From Ampelomyces quisqualis (Eukaryota; Ascomycota; Dothideomycetes; Pleosporales; Phaeosphaeriaceae): a stretch of DNA of 64,000 bases. The notes beneath the pieces are model-generated. The model was not told the DNA's origin. It worked only from the letters and a program-made list of their open reading frames with translations, and made no database searches. Every line of letters starts with the position of its first letter. Positions within the stretch are counted from its first letter, which is position 1. Location: positions 3,038,001-3,102,000 of the forward strand of contig JAGTXZ010000018.1 in assembly GCA_018398575.1 (NCBI GenBank), read 5' to 3'. Below are positions 32,699 through 43,460 of the stretch, piece by piece. The position numbers and the translations under genes are program-made.

Positions 32699-33333
32699 AA
32701 TCTGGACACTGATAACGCCCTTTTCTCGTTGAGAGACTGAATCATCCTTGCACCAAGCCACATTTTCCCTCGGCACAAGTCTACCGCAAGGCTTTTTTTT
32801 CTTTTCCATGTCACGCATCAACAGCGGCGTTTTGGGTATGACTATCTAGGCGACACGATATTTCTCTCCATTTTTACTACCCAAAAGGCGGGTTTACTCA
32901 CGGCCGAATCAGTATGCACACGGCATCGCTATACCCTGTTTTTTTTTCTCCTTTTCTTTTGTGGGAGCAAGTGTATGACAGACGAGCGTGTATTTCAAGT
33001 GCTGAAATCCTCTAGTAACCAGGATGAGATCTGTGGTACGATGGTAGTGGACGATGAGCATTGTTTTCATATTTTGCGCGCCAAAGTGTACGTCTGTGAT
33101 GATATCAACTTGACCAAGCACATTACATGAGTGACGTGCATTTCCTTGACGGGGTGCTTTCCAAAGACCGAATATCATGTGCTTGAACCTTGATGATCAT
33201 CAACATTGCTCATGAGCCTCGCACACAAACTTGACTACCCGCCCCCCCCCCGAGCTGACCCAAAGTTAGAACCCTCCTCAAGCCCCATTACACACACAAC
33301 ATCAACACCAACACGTCCAGCCATGATGCTCGC
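32699..33333. other. Convergent 3' intergenic region
   Basis: Lies between the Grr1-like stop (+) and the Sea4-like stop (-). T- and C-rich runs occur near 32940 and 33240; no gene supported. Confidence 0.5.
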
Positions 33334-36293
33334 TTACTTCAACAACCCACACATGCACGCACAATCCGGCACCGCGCACATGGCATGCCGACTAAACCAA
33401 TCCCGCGCATGATGACCATGGAACCCGTGTCCACAGCCCATGCAAAACACCATCAACTTGGCCTCGAGGTCGTCAGCCTCCAGCGCCTGCGCCGCCCCTG
33501 GTTTCGCCGGGTCAGGACTGCCGAGCCACAACAAGCAAACGGCGCACCTGGGCATTGGGGTCGCGCAATTCGGACACGCGAGGGACGGCGACGGGGCGTG
33601 GTTGGCGCGAGGCCGCGTTGGCGCCGTGGTGGTCGCCGTGGTCGTGGTGGGTAGCAATCTGTGTAGTGATGCGGACGTACCGTGCGCGGTATCCCTGCGC
33701 AGCGCGAGGTTTTGCTGGCAGTGGAGGCAGCGCAGGGTGAGGCTGGGGTGGCGGGGTTTGGTGGTGGAGCGGCCTTGGCGCGTGACGCTGGCCCGGTTGT
33801 GTTGTTTGGTGAAGCGTGTGCGCTCGAGGAAAGTGCGCCAGGATTGCATGTGCCAGAGGTACGTTTCTTTCCAGAGCGGCCACCGCGCGTCTTGCGTGTA
33901 CAGGGGGCATGCGCGGCCGAGGAGGAGGACTGCGTCTTGGAGGCTCGATGGATGCGCCGATATGTGTACTGTCAGGAGGTCGAGGGCGCGCGTGGTTAGG
34001 CCGGTGAGTAGGAGGCCTGAGATGGAGCCGCGGGATATAGCAGAGGAAGTGGTGGTGGAGAGGAAGGCGGTAAGAGGGTTGTCGGGGAGGTATTTGAGGG
34101 CGATGGCGACGCGGTCGGGAAGGGAAAGTTGAGGCATTGTGACGACGGTGTCGTGGGAGCCTGTGATGAAGTATGTTAGGAGTGATTTGAGATATGGGTC
34201 TGTGGTCATGTCGGCCATCCAGGCGCAGGCTTCGCGCTGGTCTGCAGACACGCCTGATGTGGGTGACGCGCAGGCAATGACGGCAGCAAGGCCAATGTCG
34301 TCTTGTGGAAGTTTCTTTTGCTGGAGCGTCTGGCGAAGAAGGGCGAGGGCGATGTCCTTGTGTCCCTGGAATACAGCCAGGACAATTGCTTTGTAGATTT
34401 CTCCCTCGTCGACCAACTCTTCGCAGCTTTTCTGTACCCCCGCCTTGTCCAACGACCAACCACAGAGACTCAGGCAGAGTTGTCGATTTTCTGGAAAGTC
34501 CGTCTTCACGCCATCAAAAGCTGGTAGTTCCATGACTTCGACAATCTCTTTCACTGCATCGCTGAACATCTCCTGGCTTGTCTTCGCATCCGGGTCGATC
34601 AGTCGTTCATCGTACATTGTGAGTTCGTTGCCCCAAATAGCGCTAACACCGAGATATTTGAGATCCAAACCATTGCCCACCATTCCATCGTCAGCAGCAT
34701 GCCTATCCATGCGCTCCACGAGCGTCCAAGCGTCGACGAGCCAAGGATCGTTGCGCAGAATCTTCTTATTCTTCTGGCAGTCAAGCGAGTACCCTTCCTG
34801 TGTTCGACGCTTGGCTGTATGCAAGGTAGCGAGGTAGTCGTTCAAGGGAATCTTGACATCAGGATATCCCAGATTCAGAAGATCTTCGTGCATCTCGCGG
34901 CTCGGGTGTGTGGCAGATAAGAGAGGGAGACTGCGCTGGCTGTTGCTCAAACTGAACCTGCTCATACTGCCCGTCAAACTGTTTCCGAGGTCCTGATCAG
35001 ATCTATGACCATATTTTGCGCCCAGTGCCATGTTCTGTATCTCGATAAGATCTTCGGATATTGTGCCGCGCCGCGGGCTTGGTTGTGCAATACATTGTCT
35101 ATCCTTGTATATCTCTTCAAAAGCATTGACGTTGATCTTTGGAGCTGGCGGTGGCACCTTGAGTACCTCTACTTCCCGGTTCGGCAGAAGAGCCAGAGCA
35201 CATTGCCCACCTAGTACGTTTCCAGTAGTCATGAAGTCGTAGGCCACAACGCGCTCCTTTTCTCTCTGACGGTGATCCTTATCGTGCGAAGGATATCGGA
35301 GATGATGTACAGTCTTTGTATAGAATGGAGAAGACCATGCTGTGCTAGATGGCGTTTTCGATGTCTGTTCGAGACGATGTGTATGCTGAGCTAGCTCGAT
35401 GACTTTGAGCTCCCCAGTGTTAGCGAGTACTCCAAAAGTGCCTCGTTTGGTTCCGGAGTAGCGTAGACTCCAAATGCTCGCGGCAAGGCTGTTGTCTACG
35501 ACGGGCTTGAATTCTAAGACGGCACCGTTGTTCGCAGCATCACCGGAGCTACCGCGCTGCTTGATGAAGCGCTGGTCCCAAACGGTCACGGTAGGATCCC
35601 CGGTAGTTCCTGCAGATAGGAAGTAGTTCTCATCCATTGGATCTATCGCAATGTTGTGCACCTGTCGGGTCTGAAACTGAGCGATACTAGGAGTGGAATC
35701 TTGAAGGATAAGCATCTGGGGCTACATACGCAGAATAGTGGTAACACACCTCTGAGATCATAGATCCTCACATATTGCCGAGACACGCCCGCGATGAGTG
35801 TGTCCGGCTGGCCAGAGAAAAACTTGATGCTGGAGATGGCCTCTGAGCTCGCCAATTTCTTGTAAGGCTCATCTTTGCTCGTGATCCTCGAATCGTTTAG
35901 GTCGTAAATGTTCAGACAGACATCATTCCTGACTCGGTCAAGCCCAGTGGCCAATAGATTCTTGTTACTGAAGGCAATGGAGTTACATTTCCGCTGATGT
36001 CGAATGGGAAATGCGTGGATAAAATCGGTCTCAGGCCTGTCAGGATCCAGCGTCACCAGAACAGCTTCGCCAGATGCTGAGCCTATTCCAACGACACCAG
36101 CATCTCTCTTCGACCAGTCAAAGGCCGTGTAATTAGGAAGCTTGTCGCGAATGCATATCTGTTTGTAGTCGACCTTGGTCTTTGAGATGTTATCAATCTG
36201 GCAGAGACGCAGCCGATTGCCCGCGACGTCGATGATTAAGAAGCGAGGATTGCTCGGCGTCGAGTGCGGAGACCATCTAATCGCAGCCTCCAT
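33334..36293 (-). CDS. WD40 protein of the SEA/GATOR2 complex, Sea4 (Mio) type
   Basis: Start ATG 36293 (MEAAIRWSPHS); the frame reaches further only through non-ATG codons. Exons (+ coordinates) 35750-36293 and 33334-35699 with a 50-nt intron (GTGTGT donor, TCAAG acceptor) giving VRIYDLRDSTPS; 969 aa. The first 350 residues form a WD40 propeller (HQRKCNSIAFSNKNLLATGLD, RQVHNIAIDPMDENYFLSAG...VTVWDQR). A helical middle follows (CLSLCGWSLDKAGV, EGEIYKAIVLAVFQGHKDIALALLR). The C terminus carries Cys/His zinc motifs: LRCLHCQQNL, ACPNCATPMPRCAVC, FCMGCGHGFHGHHARDWF, CAVPDCAC. Sea4/Mio is a vacuole-associated subunit of GATOR2, which favours TORC1 activity when amino acids are present. The divergent Efg1 gene starts 278 bp away. 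Confidence 0.9.
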
Positions 36294-36571
36294 GTCACTG
36301 GTTGAGCATTGGTGCCAATGGGTGGTGGTCCAGTGTCGCTGTACGATACAAAGGGGCACATCAAGGATTACGCAGCCAAGTGTGGGCTGGGTCTAGCGTG
36401 TTCATCGAGGATGGCGGACTAGCAGCAGGGAGCATGACGAAGGTGTAGATGTCGGAAGTGAAGGCCGCGCCTCGTGACATCGCCCTACCTAGCGCCTCAG
36501 GCCCCACTAAAACTTGCAGACGCCGACTTCTTTTAACTTTACATCCACCACCACAAGCAAAGCACAGCCCC

Positions 36572-37505
36572 ATGTCGCAAAAGCGCAAACACGTGGACAA
36601 CGCCGAGGACGCCTCGTCTGCACCCAAAAGCTTCAAGAAGCACCGCACCTTCAAGCCAGGCCAGACCCACCAGCAGCCCAAGCACAACAGGCGACCGAAC
36701 CTGTCCCACGATGACGAGAACGGCCGCAGCACCAATGCGCTCAAGAGCCGGATACGAGATCTGAAGCGCTTCCTCGTACACATGGACAGTGTAGAAAAGC
36801 ACAAGATGTCAGCGGGCGCACGACAGGAACGAGAGCGGGAGCTGGAGGCATGCGAGCACGAATTGGCGGAGAAGGTGAATGCAAGCAGAGAGGCAGAGTA
36901 CCGGAAGAAGATGATTGGAAAGTACCACCAGGTGCGATTCTTCGGTGAGTCGTCTCCTTCTGGAAGCGCAGTCAGGTTGGAGGAAGACGAGGCTAACGGT
37001 ATCAGACCGACAAAAAGGCACGCGCATACTCAAGCGCTTGAAGAAGGAGCTTTCTGCGCTGGACGACGACTCGGACAAGACAAAGCTAGAGCAGCGCATA
37101 CACAATGCCCAAGTGGACGTCAACTATGCTATATACTACCCGCTCATGAAACCATACTCGTCGCTGTACCCAAAGTCTAACAACCGGAAAGCCGACGATT
37201 CGGAGGAGGCAGAGGAAACAGGAGAAGATGGCAAGAGCATCACCGAGGTTTACGGGCCCAAAGGCGATGTCGAGATGTGGAGGGCGGTGGAGCGGGCTAT
37301 GGAGGAGGGCACGCTGGATAAGCTGAGGTACAGCAAAGACACAGTCCCAGCGGAGCCGCCAAAGAAGAGTAAGAAGCCGAAGACCAAGGAGAACAAGAAG
37401 TGGAAACCGGAATCCAAGACAAGCACTGCGCAAGGAAAGGCGAATGGTTCAAGGACGTATGCGGTCCAGGAAGAAGAGGAGAGCGACGGCGGATTCTTCG
37501 AGTAA
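36572..37505 (+). CDS. EFG1: rRNA-processing protein Efg1
   Basis: Exons 36572-36944 and 37006-37505 with a 61-nt intron (GGTGAGT donor, GGCTAAC branch) joining VRFF to DRQKGTRI; 290 aa. I use ATG 36572 (MSQKRKHVD); an in-frame ATG at 36449 would add 41 residues within the probable 5' UTR. Family features: basic N terminus (KKHRTFKPG), NALKSRIRDLKRFL, long helical region with RQERERELEACEHELAEK, KYHQVRFFDRQKGTRILKRLKKEL, and VDVNYAIYYPLMKPYSSLYP. The tail is Lys- then Glu-rich. Efg1 acts in the nucleolus in early 40S (18S rRNA) maturation. Its 3' end converges on the GH47 gene with only 87 bp between stops. Confidence 0.92.
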
Positions 37506-37592
37506 TACACCATGCGCTTGGAATCCAGCGCCGCAATTACAAACAGCTTCATTCGCATTAGATACCCAATCCACGTGACAGCCCACCAACTC

Positions 37593-39213
37593 CTACACAG
37601 TACCCTGCTTCCCGCTCCCCCCAAAAACCTTGACTGGATGCGCCTCCGTATTAAACACCCATCCATCCCTTCCCCCACCACCAACCTGCCACTCCTCCTC
37701 CCCCCCGCTCTGAATCAAATAACTATACTTCAACACCTCGGCGAACCAAAAACTCTCCTGGAAATCCGTGAACCCACCCCCACCCACAACATTCACGTCC
37801 TTGATACTCGAATACCCGCTCCCAACACGCGTCGTGGCATTGATAGCCACAAACGCCTCCCACGCCCAGTCGCGGTATTTGGCGTCCGACGTCGCGCGGT
37901 ACGCGTAGTAATAGCTTTCAATGACCTCTGGGCGCAGGGAGTAAGAAGAATCCGTGATGTAGAACCCCGACACGTTATAAAAAGACGATTGATTTTCCGG
38001 GACGGAACGCGCGTTCCAACTAAACTGTTCGGGCCCGATGCGCGTCGCTGTGCGGGTGTATGTTTCATGACAGCCGTCGACGAGCGCGAGGCCGTAGGCA
38101 GTGTATTGCTGCACACCGAGGGTCTGGCCCGCGAGGATGAAGTTGCCGCCGTCGAAGCATGCGAGGTGTTGGCTTCGCAGACGTAATGTGGTGCCGTCGA
38201 ATGCGGCGACGAAAGTTAGGTCGGGGCGCGACGTGGGGTGCGATGTGAGGTATTGGATGGTGGATTCGGCGGCTGTAATCCACGCTTCACGATAGGTGGA
38301 GTACCGGAATGGGTCGTAGATGTACATTTTAATCAGGTACTCGTAGTATGAGTCTGCGCCGCCGATCCAGCCGCCCACTGCGTCTTGAAATTCGCCAGTC
38401 AGTGGGGAGATGTTCATGCCCAGGAGGCCGGGGAACGGTTCGGATGAAGCTGGCGAGGGGTTTAAAAGGTACGATTCGGCTTTCTCGACGAGGGTGGCGT
38501 ATGTGGAGTTTCCAGATAAGTCGCCGAGACGGACCCATTCAAGGATCAGAGTGCCGACTGTTGCGAGGCCGTTGTCTGAGCCGTCGTTGCTGCGGTTCGA
38601 GAAGACGAGGTTGTTCCAGGGCACACCTGAGGGCGTGTCGAAGGCATAGCTGAGGTTGTTGGCGAGATTGATGGATTGGGTCAGGAGGGCGTCGACGTCA
38701 GCTTTGTTATCTGCAAGAGAAGCCAGTGGTCCGTTGAGAAAGTCGTAGCCAGATATCATTCCTCCTAGATATCGGATCGTGGTCTCGAATAGAGACACGG
38801 AAGTGGGGGTTTGAGAGAAGTCGATGCTTGGGATGTAGGAAATGATCTGGTTGACAATTTCCTTTTCGCCCATCACGAGGGCTGTCGAGAGAGCGTCGAC
38901 CGCTGAGGCACCCCATTTGTTTCTTACGTCTGTCAGACTGCTGCATATGGGTGGTCCTCGACAAAGATACGCACCTCGAGTTACTGAAGCCATTTGTTAC
39001 CGGTTTAAGCTCATCATTAGGAAATGCGTATTTGTAGTAGCCTTCCCAGCTCAACTTGAATGTGTCTACGACAGCCTGTGCTCTGTCCTCTGGTGCAGTA
39101 TGTTGTCTCTTTTCGATGCCCTCAACAGCTATTTCCACGGGTATATTTGAGGGTAGTGTCAGTGCCGAAGGAAGGCCAGCAGCCATCAGGGCTAAGAGCT
39201 GCAGTCGTGCCAT
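37593..39213 (-). CDS. Secreted glycoside hydrolase family 47 alpha-1,2-mannosidase (class I)
   Basis: Start ATG 39213; exons (+ coordinates) 38975-39213 and 37593-38922 with a 52-nt intron (GTGCGT donor, GTAAG acceptor) joining SNS to RNKWGASAVDALSTAL; 522 aa. A signal peptide is clear (MARLQLLALMAAGLPSALT), and IEKRQ at about residue 35 is a Kex2-like site. GH47 motifs include WEGYYKYAFPNDELKPV, GGWIGGADSYYEYLIK, HLACFDGGNFILAG, LRPEVIESYYYAYRATSD, ETFWFAE-like QESFWFAEVLKYSYLI, and the calcium-binding Thr in VFNTEAHP. Several N-x-S/T sequons fit a secreted glycoprotein. The enzyme trims alpha-1,2-linked mannose from N-glycans, extracellularly or in the secretory pathway. The absence of a transmembrane anchor favours the secreted MsdS-like group. 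Confidence 0.93.
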
Positions 39214-39295
39214 AATGATGCACAATACCAGTTGTTCTCTAGGAATGACAGAAGCCGTTGTGGAAGCCAAAGAGGTGTGGTTCAAACAAACGTTA

Positions 39296-39306
39296 AGAAT
39301 ATATAC
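39296..39306 (-). promoter_or_regulatory. TATA-like box upstream of the GH47 gene
   Basis: On the minus strand the sequence reads GTATATATTC, about 85 bp upstream of ATG 39213. Position and sequence fit a core promoter; activity is inferred. Confidence 0.4.
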
Positions 39307-40102
39307 TTGGGTCAATCGAACTACCCGGTCCGGCTGCTCTTAGCCCTCCATAGTGGACCGCGTGCTACAATCCCATGATACCCCATGTTGAGGCTCGATA
39401 GTAAGTCAGCTGCGCCGAATCGGATCTCTGACCCAGTCTGTAATGTTGGTCCCGGCGCTGTGCGGTTTTGGTTTGTGATCCGGACGGGTATTCGCTCATT
39501 GTGTCAAGTGTGCGGCTTCCGATGTGGTAGTAGCGCATGAGGAACTTGCCAAAAGGAAGGTGGTAACGAGCGCAGTGCAGTCGTTTGTGCGTCGACATGC
39601 ATGTAGATCCTTGAGCTACTTGGTGCAAGGAGGTGTGCTTCATCAGCAAACGTCATAGATGGGTGCATCGGTATAGACATCGACCGGGTACGGGCTGCTC
39701 GAGTCAAAGGATCCAGTATCGATAGCTGTTAGATACACGTATCGGGAGATCATATCGTTCCGAAAGTATCAACAGGTGGCACCGAAGCCTTGTGGCGTGT
39801 TGAAGATGTGCAGGGGCGGAAGTAGAGTTCCCGAAACTGCGGGGTGATCGACCATTTCAATGTTCCGTACTCCGTAGCGCCCCTCCCGTTCCTAATTCCC
39901 ACCTCAGATCATGAAGCCCCACTGGATTTGTAGTCCATAGCGGTGTGAACGAAACTGTGGGCAAACGGTGCTGCATTATGTCAAGTTGGATTCACACTGC
40001 GGCTCAGAGGAGCCCGTTCCGGTGTTGTCGCATTGTTTGCATGATGCTTTATTGTATGTCTTGCTGAAGTGCTCATTTTGCTCTCCCGACGTAGGCAAAC
40101 AG
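39307..40102. other. Intergenic region between the GH47 promoter and the AP-1 gamma 3' end
   Basis: Both flanking genes are on the minus strand. It contains a reverse copy of the TACGGAGTAC motif at 39867-39876. No gene was supported. Confidence 0.5.
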
Positions 40103-42936
40103 CTATGTAGGTTCGGACCAATCGACTTGTTCTGTTACAAAGCTACCTCCTGCAGAGTAACTGACCTTCAACCTTAACCGTAACCGGGCTGGCGGAGGCT
40201 ATCGGCTTGTTAGTATTGCTCACGAAGTATTGCTGAATGCATTGACTTACCCCGTTGACAGAAGTTACCCGCATCTGCTGTGTTGCCTCTTGACCGGCGT
40301 CTAATTCTGTTGTGCTGATAGGCTGCAGCTGCAATTTTTGACTTTTCGGTACCGCAGCCTGCAAGTTGACGGCTGAGAGTTGACTGAGACTACCCGTGTT
40401 GCGAAAGCGTGCCAGCAGCTGGATGGCATTTGCATCCCGCTTCATCTGGAAAGCTATTTGGAGATCATTCTTGTTATACACTGGGTGCGCAGCAGGTCCT
40501 GAAGAAGCTGAAGGCACAGAAGGCTGCGCCTGAGATGGTATGCCACCAAGGAGATCCGTGGATGCTGCTTGTGGAGGTGGTCGTGATTGTGCAGGCGCAG
40601 GAGAGCTTGAAGGCTCAGAGTTGAAGAGATCCATAATGTTCGCAACGTTTGATTGTGGTCCGGGAGTTGACGTCTGTGGTGGTGGCGACGCTGCGGACGA
40701 GTCTCCTCCACCAAGAATGTCGGCAAGAAGTTCTTGACTCTGCGCCCCGTTCGTACCGTTGGTTTGTGTAGAGGGACCTGCGTCGCCCATGAGATCGAGG
40801 AGTAGATCTTCGGTAGCTGCTTGCGCGGGTTTCTTTTTATTGATGATCTTAGATTGTCGCTTCTTAGTAGCCTCTCCCAGAACGCGTTGCTCCTCTCGGA
40901 TTTCGGGTGGGGGCATTTTCTCAAGAACGCCTCTTCTGACCTGATCCTGCCCGAACAGATTGCCATACTCCACGGCTCTTTGTTGTATCTCAACGTCAAG
41001 GTTGGCGTTGTATCTTTGAAGAAGTCGTCGTAAACGCTCGATTTGCGCAGCGTCGGTCAAGCGGGTGGTGAGTTTCATCGTAGCAGTAACAATGTACTGT
41101 TGGACAATGAGCCCAGCATAGCTGCTTCCAAGGATAGTCTCAAAAAGTTCCACGATGTCGCTTTCCTTGACCTCCTTCACGAGCTCCTCCTCCTCGTACT
41201 GACCACCTCGCAGCAGCGCATCACCATATTCTCCGATGACCCAAGAACCGGCAAGGGTCAATCCTTCTTGCGTTATATCTTCTTTCAAGGCGGCATACAG
41301 CTTTTGCACAGAGTATGTTTGTAGATCGGGAGTTGTAGCAATTAGTCGGACGAAAGATGACAAGATCTGCTCCTTGACGTAGTTACCGGCCTTTCACATC
41401 TGTAAGCAAAGGATCGAAGGGCATACACGAAACATGCTACGTACCAGCTTTAGGACACGCAACATGGTATCTACGTGCCATCTCTTGTTAGGCGCAAATC
41501 GATCCGCTGCGATACCAATCTGCGAGGTCATCACAGGTTTGAATTCGTTGTCCGCAACTTCCAAGAAGGCAAGCAGTTCGCGGATCAAAACGCGCACATT
41601 GCTCTCGTTGATCAAAGTAAAACTGAGGTCAAGCGCTCTTCTCCGAATACTGATATCCGGGTCCCGCAAACAATCCAGAATGGTGTTCCTGTGCCTCTGA
41701 ACAGCGTTGGGTTCCACTGCGACCACTTTGATTAGGGTGTTGAGCGCGACGTATCGAATGTTGTTGTCCCGGTTCGATAAGAACTTGCCGAGGATGTTTA
41801 CACCCAGTACACGGAGACCAGAGTCGGCTTCAATGTCAAGAATGGTAAGAACTGCTTCATAGAGAATAGAGTTTCCGACATTCTTGGAAGAGTCTGTGTT
41901 TGTCGCAACCTGTGGAAATTAGCGGGCTACTTCTCGTAGCATTCGCTCCACATACCTGCGCCAGGATGTCGTTGATCTGCTCGCTAACAGAAGCATCACC
42001 TCTGGCTAGCACCCGAAGCAATTGCAGGATCCTGCACTGCAGGAAAGGGTCCGTGATGCCGTTGACGTCATGCTCGGGAGCGTATCCAGACGACGATAAT
42101 CCCTTCAGAATCTTGACCAAGCTTGGGACGACTGGCTTGAACAGTTCTCTAACACCATTCTCGTCGTCTTCGGCCTCGTCTGCCTCACAGAGGTTTGCAA
42201 CCAATGTGATGCCGCACAGCAGAACGCCGTGGTTGCGGTCCTGCAATAGCAGCTTCGCCTTCTCCAAGAAATGCTCCTGCAGATCAGGCACCTTGCGGCA
42301 TATCCTCATGGCGCAAAGTGCGGCCTTTCGGCGAATGTAGGGGTTCGAGCTCGCTAGAATGGTTTCGACTTCGGGGAACAGGTCTCGAGCCATCTCGACG
42401 GAGGCGATGTTTCCCAGGGTACACAGCGCAAGGCCAACAATGTACTGGTTAGAGTGGTTCAGGTCGCTGGTTGCCCGTTAGCAAGAGAGCCGTGAGCGTT
42501 GGTGGGGTTCGTACTTCTTGGTCGAGTTGGTCACCAGCGTCAGGACTTCCTGGTTCTCGTCCAGCAGCAACATGGTCCCAAGGTACCCCAGGCGCTTGTC
42601 GGCAAACCGCGGAGAGGCGAGCAGCTTCAGACATTCAATCTGCCCAAAATGCGTCCTCTCGCCGAGGGTGAACAGATACAGCAGCTTTGCGACATTGTTT
42701 CTCCTGCTCATGTGTGAATATGCGTCCGTCCCACGGGCACGCTGCAACACACCTGACGTTGGAGTCGTGGCTCTCTTCCCTGAAGCTGGCGCGAATAGCG
42801 GCACTCTCCTTTTGCACCACCGCTCGCTCGTCGGCAATTGTCTTGGCGGCGCGCACGTTCCGGACGAACTGCTTCACTGTGGTGTCTTAGCATTTGCGCA
42901 TCGCGGGACTCGAGGGCTTGGCGTACAGGAGGTCAT
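40103..42936 (-). CDS. APL4: AP-1 adaptor complex subunit gamma (gamma-adaptin)
   Basis: Seven coding exons (+ coordinates): 42927-42936, 42753-42876, 42515-42703, 41956-42466, 41445-41909, 40251-41390 and 40103-40198; introns of 50, 49, 48, 46, 54 and 52 nt; 844 aa. The 10-nt first exon (ATGACCTCCT) joins to give MTSLKQFVRNVRAAKTIADERA, the family N terminus. The adaptin trunk contains RRNNVAKLLYLFTLGERTHFG, SPRFADKRLGYLGTMLLLDE, DLNHSNQYIVGLALCTLGNI, LLRVLARGD and DNNIRYVALNTL. A Pro/Gln/Ser hinge with DLLLDLMGD-like acidic motifs (clathrin-box-like) leads to the ear domain (FQMKRDANAIQLLARFRNTG, ending VTEQVDWSEPT). AP-1 sorts cargo between trans-Golgi and endosomes. The last exon was placed by reading through to the family ending WSEP. 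Confidence 0.95.
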
Positions 42937-43460
42937 GATGGTGGCCTCTGGGACCCCACCGCGGCGGCTGGCGTAAGGGCGGTCGGAGGGCGGCTCGGGA
43001 GTCCTGGAGGGGGGAGGCCTCGCGAAACGGGCGCTGTCTCGAGCAACAGTGGCTTGTGACTGGACTGTGGTGGTGCTGCGGCCTGGTTGTTCCACGGGCA
43101 GCTGGCCTGCCATGGACAGCGGGCCGTCTGTTGATCCGGACAGGTGCATGACTCGCGTCGTTGCTGATGTCAGCGTGCGTCCGTCAGCACCATCAGTTCG
43201 AACCACCATCTCGCACCAACACGATACGGCAGCCGGGGCTAATTCACTCGGCGATATGCGCCAGATACGCATGCATTGTCCACGAGACCTTGATCCGGCC
43301 CCCCAGATCGCGTTGGCTTGCTGCGCGCCGAAGGCACGGCGACACCTGACAACATGTGGCCACCGGGTCCACCCGCGGATCATCAGTCTGGGCTGACCGC
43401 ATCGCTGCATCCGCTGCCTCCACACAGACAAAACACCATGTCCTCTAGTTGCGCATCGTG
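42937..43460. promoter_or_regulatory. Divergent promoter region between AP-1 gamma and sterol acyltransferase
   Basis: 524 bp between two divergent start codons, GC-rich. No clear TATA box or repeat was seen. Confidence 0.45.

Noticed and set aside
29113..34132. Long open frames opposite the Ark1-like, Grr1-like and Sea4-like genes (for example 29113-29853 +, 30256-31251 -, 31862-32821 -, 33440-34132 +)
   Set aside because: They overlap well-supported genes, have no domains, and are explained by GC-rich codon usage of the opposite strand.
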